Shown piece by piece: positions 58,233 to 64,000 of a DNA stretch of 64,000 nucleotides. Numbering within the stretch: the first letter of the stretch is position 1; each line of letters starts with the position of its first letter. The notes beneath the pieces are model-generated. The model saw only the letters and a program-made list of their open reading frames with translations. It did not search any database and had not been told where the DNA came from. This stretch comes from Dasypus novemcinctus (Eukaryota; Chordata; Mammalia; Cingulata; Dasypodidae), in NCBI RefSeq assembly GCF_030445035.2, contig NC_080695.1:1916545-1980544 (forward strand). Direction: 5' to 3'. A program made the translations under genes and the position numbers.

Positions 58233-58238
58233 TTTAAT
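58233..58238 (-). terminator. candidate NME4 poly(A) signal (ATTAAA)
   Basis: ATTAAA on the minus strand, 237 nt below the NME4 stop. It is the only usual poly(A) hexamer noticed before the DECR2 promoter, and would leave under 1 kb between the two transcripts. Confidence 0.45.
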
Positions 58239-58474
58239 GATCCCCTTTGGGGGAAGGGAGGTCACAAAGGTTGTCTGGCCCGTGGGGATTTGGTCCCATC
58301 TTGTGCTGGCTGAAGAGTCTAGAAAGGCACACGAATTTGACAGCCCAAGCACCTCAGGGGGCTTGGGGGGGGGCAGGGGGCACACAGGGAGGCGGTCTGG
58401 GTGAGGGGCCAAGTGCAGGGTGGGCTTGCGTTCTTATGGACGGAGGTAGTAGGTTCCGGCCAGACGCTGGGCCC

Positions 58475-58598
58475 TCAGGCCGGGTGGGTGCTGCTGTGGT
58501 GGCCTCCATCTGTCCAGTCCACAAGCTCGTTGCTTTGGAACCACAGTCGGATCTCCCTCTGCGCCCCCTCCACAGAGTCGCTGGCGTGGATGATGTTC
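58475..58598 (-). CDS. NME4: NME4 exon 5 (last coding)
   Basis: End of R147 to the TGA stop at 58477-58475. Contains the active-site histidine H151 in NIIHASDS. Acceptor GGCACAG. Confidence 0.96.
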
Positions 58599-60550
58599 CT
58601 GTGCCATATGACACGCGGCAAGGTAAGGCCTGGGCCCCCGGGGGGGTGCGCGCCCCCATGCTGCCTGGGGGAGCAGCAGCATCTCCGGAGCCAAGAGCTG
58701 GAAAGCTGGGCTCCGGCCCAGGCTCGTGGCCCAGCCCAGAAACCCTCACATCAGTCCTGCCGTGCCAACCTCTGGGGACAGCCGGGAAGACAGTCAACGA
58801 CCGGCGATGGGGGCTGAGCATGCACGCATCACCTGGGGGGCACGTCGTGACCCGGCCGGGTCTGAGTGCCCCCCCAGGCCCCCCCCCCTCCCCCGGCAAG
58901 ACGCCCAGCCCTCCTGCTCTCCCCGCGGAGAGCCACTGGCCCACCTTCGCCCCAGCAGCTGGCAAGGGAGTGGGCCAGGGCCCGTGCACCTGCTGATGTG
59001 GATGCTGAAGTCTCCCCGGATGGTCCCAGGGGCTGCTGTGGCCGCATCGGCGTCCCCTATCATGGCCCTGGAGGCGCGGACCACGTTGTGGCCTTGCCAG
59101 ACCTGCGGCAGGGGCAAGCGGGCGTGTGGAGGAGGGGGCGCCCCGGGGACACCCCCGCCGCCTCGGCCCCGCCCCGCCTCACCATGGCCACCACGGGGCC
59201 AGAGCTCATGTAGCTGATGAGGCCTGGGTAGAAGGCCTTCCTCTGCAGCTCCTGGTAATGCTCCGCCAGGACGCTCTCCGGGGCCTGGGCGGTGCGGGGG
59301 CGCGGTGAGCGGAGCCTGCCGGCCTCGGGCCGCCGGGCACCCCCGCGCCAGGACCGCCCCCGGGCCCCGTACCCGCAGCATCTTCATCCCCACCAGCTGG
59401 AAGCCGCGCCTCTCGAAGCGCCGGATCACGTCCCCCACCAGCCTCCGCTGCACCCCGTCCGGCTTCACCGCGACCAGGGTGCGCTCCTGGGGCCAGGAGG
59501 GCGCTCCTTTAGGAGAGGGGCGTCAGCGCAGCCACCGCTTGGCCTGCCACGACTCCCGACCGGGCCCTTGCAGGCTCGGCGTCACCTGGACCCGTGGCTC
59601 TGCCGCACGGCAGGTCTGCGGAGACCAGCCCCGGGGCAGCGCGTCCCCAGGGCTGGTTGTCACGCTACCCAGGACAGGGCTCGAGTCCCCGGAAGACGCC
59701 CGAGACAGCCGGGACCCCCGGAGACTGGGGCCAGCTCGGTGGGCGTCTGGAAAAGCCGGGCTGGACAGAAGGCGTGACCCAGGCCTCACTGTTTTCTGTT
59801 TTTTATTTAGTTTTATATATTTTTTGGCTTTTAAGATTTTTTCTCTTATGTTTTGGCCTCCCGTTTGACACCTGCCCTGATGGGACAGGCACCGTCTGAA
59901 CCCCCATCTAAACCCCAGAAGGCACTTCAGGACAGGTGGGGCCCCCTGGAGGCCCCCAGCTTATCTCCCCCCAGTGCCGGCCTGTGCTCTGGGGGCGGCA
60001 GTTAACTCTGGAGCCTTATCTAGGGCCTTGGCATGAGGCACTCCCAAAATGCCGTGTGCCTGGTCCCCTCCGGGCCACCTGGCAGCTCCACCACCGGCCT
60101 GTGCAGAGCTCATCTGCCAGGAGGACCCCCCGGAGTCTCCGTCCCTGGGACGCCCCTCGCCACCCAGCGTGCTGGGCCCGGTCTCCGGCTTGCGCTGTTC
60201 TGGAACCTTCGGTCCCAGGTGACCCCAAAGAAAGGGGCGGCCCGTGCAGGAGTGGGGGCACCGGCGGAGCGCCCCGGCTTGGCCAGGGCGGCGCAGAAGG
60301 AACCGGCACGAGAGGCCGGCGCCCCGCTCCGCCGGCGCCCCGCTCCCCCGGCGCCCCGCTCCCCCGGCGCCCCGCTCCCCCGGCCCGCACGTGCGCGAAC
60401 AAAGGCGCCCCTCCCGCCGGCTCGCGCGCCCTGGCCCGGGGTAGGGGCGCCCCACTCACCCGAGCTGTGGCGCGGGAGCAGGCTCGGGCCCGGGGCGCGC
60501 GGGCAGCCCCGCAGCCCCGGCAGCGCGGCGCGCCCCAAGAGGCCGCCCAT
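58475..60550 (-). CDS. NME4: NME4, mitochondrial nucleoside diphosphate kinase (5 exons)
   Basis: Transfers the gamma phosphate between nucleoside triphosphates and diphosphates through a phosphohistidine. In mammals it is a mitochondrial hexamer at the inner membrane and intermembrane space that also moves cardiolipin. Exons: 60550-60460, 59506-59373, 59284-59183, 59102-58990, 58598-58475; 564 nt in all, 187 aa plus stop, the same length as human. All introns are GT-AG with matching phases. Residues 1-30 are basic and lack acids (mitochondrial presequence). The kinase fold starts at 39-47 (TLVAVKPDG). RASRAMIG (119-126), PGTIRGDF (134-141) and the active-site NIIHASDS (148-155, catalytic H151) are present. 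The RRK basic patch at 89-91 known in human reads QRK here. Intact. Confidence 0.97.
58990..59102 (-). CDS. NME4: NME4 exon 4
   Basis: Residues 110-146 plus two bases of R147; holds [11 protein letters not shown] and PGTIRGDF. Acceptor TGCCGCAG, donor GTGCAC. Confidence 0.95.
59183..59284 (-). CDS. NME4: NME4 exon 3
   Basis: Residues 76-109, in phase at both ends; includes the AEHYQ motif and the QRK basic patch (89-91). Acceptor CCGCCCAG, donor GTGAGG. Confidence 0.95.
59373..59506 (-). CDS. NME4: NME4 exon 2
   Basis: Codons 31-75; begins the kinase domain ([14 protein letters not shown]). The acceptor CTCCTAAAG is pyrimidine-poor just before the AG but phase and homology fix it. Donor GTACGG. 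Confidence 0.94.
60317..60380. repeat. 16-bp tandem repeat in NME4 intron 1
   Basis: Four copies of CCGGCGCCCCGCTCCC (first copy with one change) within NME4 intron 1, close to exon 1. Confidence 0.85.
60460..60550 (-). CDS. NME4: NME4 exon 1
   Basis: M1 to the first base of codon 31: the Arg/Leu-rich mitochondrial presequence. Donor GTGAGT. Start chosen because it matches the human N-terminus (MGGL, then a shared PRAPGPSLL stretch). Confidence 0.94.
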
Positions 60551-60750
60551 GACGCCCCCGCGGGCCGCTCGCAACCCGGCGAGCAGCGACCAGCCGGGGG
60601 GCCCGCGGGGGCGGCAGGGGCGGCGCCGGGCGTGAAGCCAGCCCCCCGCGCCGCCCGCGGGCCCCGCGGCCCGGACCCCGCCCCGTGCGCGCGCAGGGCC
60701 GGGCAGAGTGTGACGTCGGTTTCCACGTGAAAAGCACAATAAAAGCGAAG
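60551..60750 (-). promoter_or_regulatory. NME4: NME4 promoter with CRE-like site and E-box
   Basis: CpG-rich DNA upstream of the NME4 ATG. It ends in a compact cluster: TGACGTCG (60711-60718), a palindromic CACGTG E-box (60724-60729) and an AATAAAA stretch (60738-60744) that reads as an AT-rich TATA-like box on the plus strand. CREB/ATF and USF/MYC-type binding is possible. Start site not determinable from sequence. Confidence 0.55.
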
Positions 60751-61032
60751 GAAATGACCGGGAAGCGGCCGGTGTCCTACCGGCCTTGAAACTAATGCGG
60801 GAGCAAAAATAGCATTTTTGTATTTTTTAAGGAGGAACGGCCCAGGCAAGTCCCAGGCCTGGGGCCAAAGGCTGCAGTCGGGTGGCCCCAGCGTCAGGGC
60901 TCCCGAGGGGAGCGGGGTTCTCCAGGCGCCTGGCCTCGCCGTGGCCGCGAACCCGGGGGTGGGATGGGTGCGCTCAGCGGCCCTGGATGCGTCCGCGTTC
61001 GTCTCCGCAGCTCGGCATCTCCTTGGACGCCC

Positions 61033-61899
61033 GAGGAGCTAGCAGCGGCCCCGGGAGCCAGCAGCGGCCCCGGGAGCCAGCAGCCGCCCCGGGAGCCAGC
61101 AGCCGCCCCGGGAGCCAGCAGCCGCCCCGGGAGCCAGCAGCGGCCCCGGGAGCTAGCAGCCGCCCCGGGAGCTAGCAGCCGCCCCGGGACCTAGCAGCGG
61201 CCCCGGGAGCCAGCAGCCGCCCCGGGAGCCAGCAGCCGCCCCGGGAGCTAGCAGCGGCCCCGGGAGCTAGCAGCCGCCCCGGGAGCTAGCAGCGGCCCCG
61301 GGAGCCAGCAGCGGCCCCGGGAGCCAGCAGCCGCCCTGGGAGCCAGCAGCGGCCCCGGGAGCTAGCAGCCGCCCCCGGAGCTAGCAGCCGCCCCGGGAGC
61401 CAGCAGCCGCCCCGGGAGCTAGCAGCGGCCCCGGGAGCTAGCAGCCGCCCCCGGAACTAGCAGCCGCCCCGGGAGCTGGGAGCTAGCAGCCGCCCCCGGA
61501 GCTAGCAGCCGCCCCGGGAGCTAGCAGCGGCCCCGGGAGCTAGCAGCCGCCCCCGGAACTAGCAGCCGCCCCGGGAGCTGGGAGCTAGCAGCCGCCCCGG
61601 GAGCTAGCAGCCGCCCCCGGAGCTAGCAGCCGCCCCCGGAGCTAGCAGCCGCCCCCGGAGCTAGCAGCCCGGCCCCGGGAGCTAGCAGCCCGGCCCCGGG
61701 AGCTGGGAGCTAGCAGCCGCCCCGGGAGCTAGCAGCCCGGCCCCGGGAGCTGGGAGCTAGCAGCCGCCCCGGGAGCTAGCAGCCCGGCCCCGGGAGCTGG
61801 GAGCTAGCAGCCGCCCCGGGAGCTAGCAGCCCGGCCCCGGGAGCTGGGAGCTAGCAGCCGCCCCGGGAGCTAGCAGCCGCCCCGGGAGCCAGCAGCGGC
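61033..61899. repeat. 20-bp GC-rich minisatellite upstream of NME4
   Basis: About 43 tandem copies of a 20-bp unit CCCCGGGAGCCAGCAGCCGC, with variants CAGCCGC or CAGCGGC and GAGCTAGC or GAGCCAGC. From about 61690 to 61870 it becomes a higher-order unit of about 47 bp that adds GGGAGCTGGGAGCTAGCAGC and a CCCGGCCCC arm. It begins about 480 bp upstream of the NME4 ATG. It is open in frame on both strands, which is a property of the repeat, not a gene. Confidence 0.95.
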
Positions 61900-62019
61900 G
61901 TCTGTACTTTGTCGCCAACCAGAATCCGAGCAGCGCGTGCGCACATCCCCGCCTGCGCAGGATTCCTGACCCGCTGCCGTCTCAGCAGCTTCAGATCTAC
62001 TGCTAGAACTTACCTGACA

Positions 62020-63692
62020 TGTCTTTGAAAGCGCCTATGTTCTTTTTAATGCTATTGTAAATGGAACTTTAATTTTGTTTTCAGGTGTTCATTGCCATTT
62101 ATAAAAATACAACTGATTTTTGTGTATTCATCTTGTATCCTGCAACTTTGCTGACCTTATGTGTTCTAATATTTTTTAGTAGATTCCCTAGGCTTTTTCT
62201 AAACACAAGATCATGACATCTGTGAAGAGAGATCGTTTTATTTCTTCTTTCCAATTTGGATGCCTTTTCTTTCGTCTTCTTGCTTAATTATTCCGGCTAG
62301 GATTTCCAAACAATGTTGAATAGAAGTAACTAGAGCAGGCATCCTTGTCTTGCTCCTAATTTTACAGAGAAGGCATTCAGTCTTTCCCCATTAAGTATGA
62401 TGTTAGATGTGAGTTTTTCTTAAGATGTCTTTTATCAGGCTGAGTAAGATCCCTTCTCTTCCAGTTGAGGGTTTTTATCATGAAGTGGCGTTGGATTTTG
62501 TCAGCCGCTCTCTCTGCATCTATTGAGATGATCATGTGGTTTTTGTCATTTTTTTCTTGATAACAGTATATATATTAATTGCTTTTTGGATGTCAGACCA
62601 ACCTTGCATCCCTGGTATAATTCTTTTTATATGTCGTTGGATTTAGTTTGCTAGTGTTTTGTTGCATGTCCCTAAGAGACGCTGGCCTGTGGTTTTGTCT
62701 TGTGATGTCTTTCTGGATAACACTGGCCTCATACGATGAGTTAGGCAGGAGTGCCTCATGCCACGGTCCTAGACAAGGCTCCAGAGTTAACTGTTTATTG
62801 GAAGAGTTCGAGAAGGACTGGTGTTAAACTTCTTTAAATGCTTGGTAGACTTCACTGACGAAGCCATCTGGGAATGGGCTTTTCCTGGTGGGTATTTTTT
62901 CATCTCTTCTCCACACACACAGTGTAAATATGAGCCGTTGCAGGAAGCGGCTCCCACAGCTGCGGGAGGGGCCAAGTCTGACTTGCACAGGGCAAGCGAT
63001 AGTTGGAAACTCTGACAAAGGTTGTCCTGACTTCTCCAGAAGAAAATGACTGGGTGAAATCGAAGTTGGAAATTCTTCCTTCTGACTGTGGAAACACTCA
63101 GTTCTTGTGAGATCGTCAACGGATTGGATGAGATGTCTCTCATTGTTGAAGGCCATCTCCTTAGTTGACTGTAGATGCAATCAGCCAAAGATGCAATCAA
63201 CTACTAGAGGAACTAAATCTGCAAAATAGCTCACAGTGACAATCTGGCCAGGGCTTGCTTGGCCAAACAAGTGGACCCCGTAACCTGCCAGGCTGACACA
63301 TGAACTTGGCCAGCACACTTACCTGATTTGTAAGTACACAGCTGTTCCTAGTATTTCTTCACAATCCTTTTACTTTGTGAGGTCAGTGGTAAGGCCCCGG
63401 CTTTCATCTGAATGTGAATCTGGTTATTTGCATCTTCTCTCTTTTTTCTTGGTCCACCTAGATAAAGGTTTCTCAGTTTTGTTGATCTTTTCAAAGAACC
63501 AGCTTTTGCTGTCATTGATTTTCTCTATTTTCTATTTTTCACTTCATTAAGTTCTGCTCTAATCTTTACTATTTCCTTCCTTTTGCTTGCTTTAGGTTTA
63601 GTTTGTTCTTCTTTTCCCAGTTTCTTAAGATGGAATGTTAGATTATTGATGTAAGATCCTTCTTCTTTCTTAATATACATATTTACAGCTAG
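62020..63692 (-). mobile_element. L1 ORF2 (reverse transcriptase region), interrupted
   Basis: 62020-62905 and 63340-63692 read on the minus strand as the reverse-transcriptase part of L1 ORF2, with stops and frameshifts. The two parts are separated by an unrelated block (62906-63339). Confidence 0.85.
62906..63339. mobile_element. unclassified insertion inside L1
   Basis: A block of about 430 bp without L1 similarity, with an internal near-repeat (GATGCAATCAGCCAAAGATGCAATCAAC). Ends were not resolved. Could be an LTR or DNA-element fragment. Confidence 0.35.
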
Positions 63693-63890
63693 AATTCAGA
63701 ATAGTAAAAAAAATCCCAAAAAAGAACTAAATAACAAAAGTAGGACTCACACTTCTTGATTTCAAACTTACTACAGAACATCAGAAGCCAAGGCAGTGGG
63801 GCACAAGGAGAGACAAAACCATCAAAGGACGAGAAGTGGGTCCAGAAGGAGCCCCTGACTCGGGCGAGCCCCTGGACCCTGCAAACAGAA
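63693..63890 (+). mobile_element. L1 ORF2 fragment, opposite strand
   Basis: The sequence switches to plus-strand L1 (AGGACTCACACTTCTTGATT), directly abutting the minus-strand copy. Confidence 0.7.
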
Positions 63891-64000
63891 AACAGCAAAA
63901 GAGGTGGGATACCACTTGCACGATTCCGTTACAGAAAGCCTCAGCTGCTGTGGTCGGTGCCTGCTGTCTCGAAGCCCTTGGCCGAGAAGCAAACGGCCAC

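Noticed and set aside
58247-58996. 249-codon plus ORF over NME4 exons 4-5
   Set aside because: Shadow of NME4; no domain.

Overview
This window is mammalian nuclear DNA, most likely from an armadillo (Dasypus or a close xenarthran). It holds roughly twenty tRNA-headed SINEs whose sequence I recognise from memory as the armadillo DAS-SINE type, along with LINE-1, ERVL/MaLR-type LTRs and class I ERV debris. Genes are split by GT-AG introns and start in CpG-rich DNA. No database was available, so the species call is an inference.

Three genes are present, all on the minus strand. From high to low coordinates they are NME4 (mitochondrial nucleoside diphosphate kinase, 5 exons, 187 aa, 60550 to 58475), DECR2 (peroxisomal 2,4-dienoyl-CoA reductase, 8 coding exons, 291 aa, 57175 to 51813) and the first coding exon of RAB11FIP3 (171 aa, 12646 to 12134; the rest lies beyond position 1). 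This is the order and relative orientation of human 16p13.3, so the block is conserved and inverted relative to the window. I rebuilt the exon borders of NME4 and DECR2 by hand. All phases join, all splice sites are GT-AG, and both reading frames are intact at the expected lengths.

Region by region: 1-12133 is RAB11FIP3 intron 1, mostly nested L1, SINE and LTR insertions. 11700-13850 is the CpG-rich RAB11FIP3 start, with a 33-bp minisatellite and an opposite-facing CRE/TATA pair. 13900-51812 is a gene-free stretch with a MaLR-type provirus (20819-24266), a class I ERV pol/env remnant (24267-27160), an orphan CpG-rich block (27880-28560), a 2.3-kb 43-bp VNTR (30685-33014), a chimeric half-L1-like element (about 33959-40550), a paired minisatellite (42783-43370), an L1 interrupted by four later insertions (44290-46870) and a GC-rich segment (48880-51250). 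51813-57450 is DECR2 and its promoter, which carries a triplicated CCAAT unit. 58230-60750 is NME4. 61033-61899 is a 20-bp GC-rich minisatellite, and the end of the window is broken L1.

DECR2 and NME4 are unrelated housekeeping metabolic genes (peroxisomal unsaturated fatty-acid oxidation and mitochondrial nucleotide/cardiolipin handling). They sit about 1 kb apart, each with its own promoter. RAB11FIP3 encodes a Rab11 effector for recycling endosomes and cytokinesis. I saw no sign of a wholly new gene system. The most unusual signals are structural: promoter-embedded tandem repeats beside all three gene starts, and the chimeric L1.
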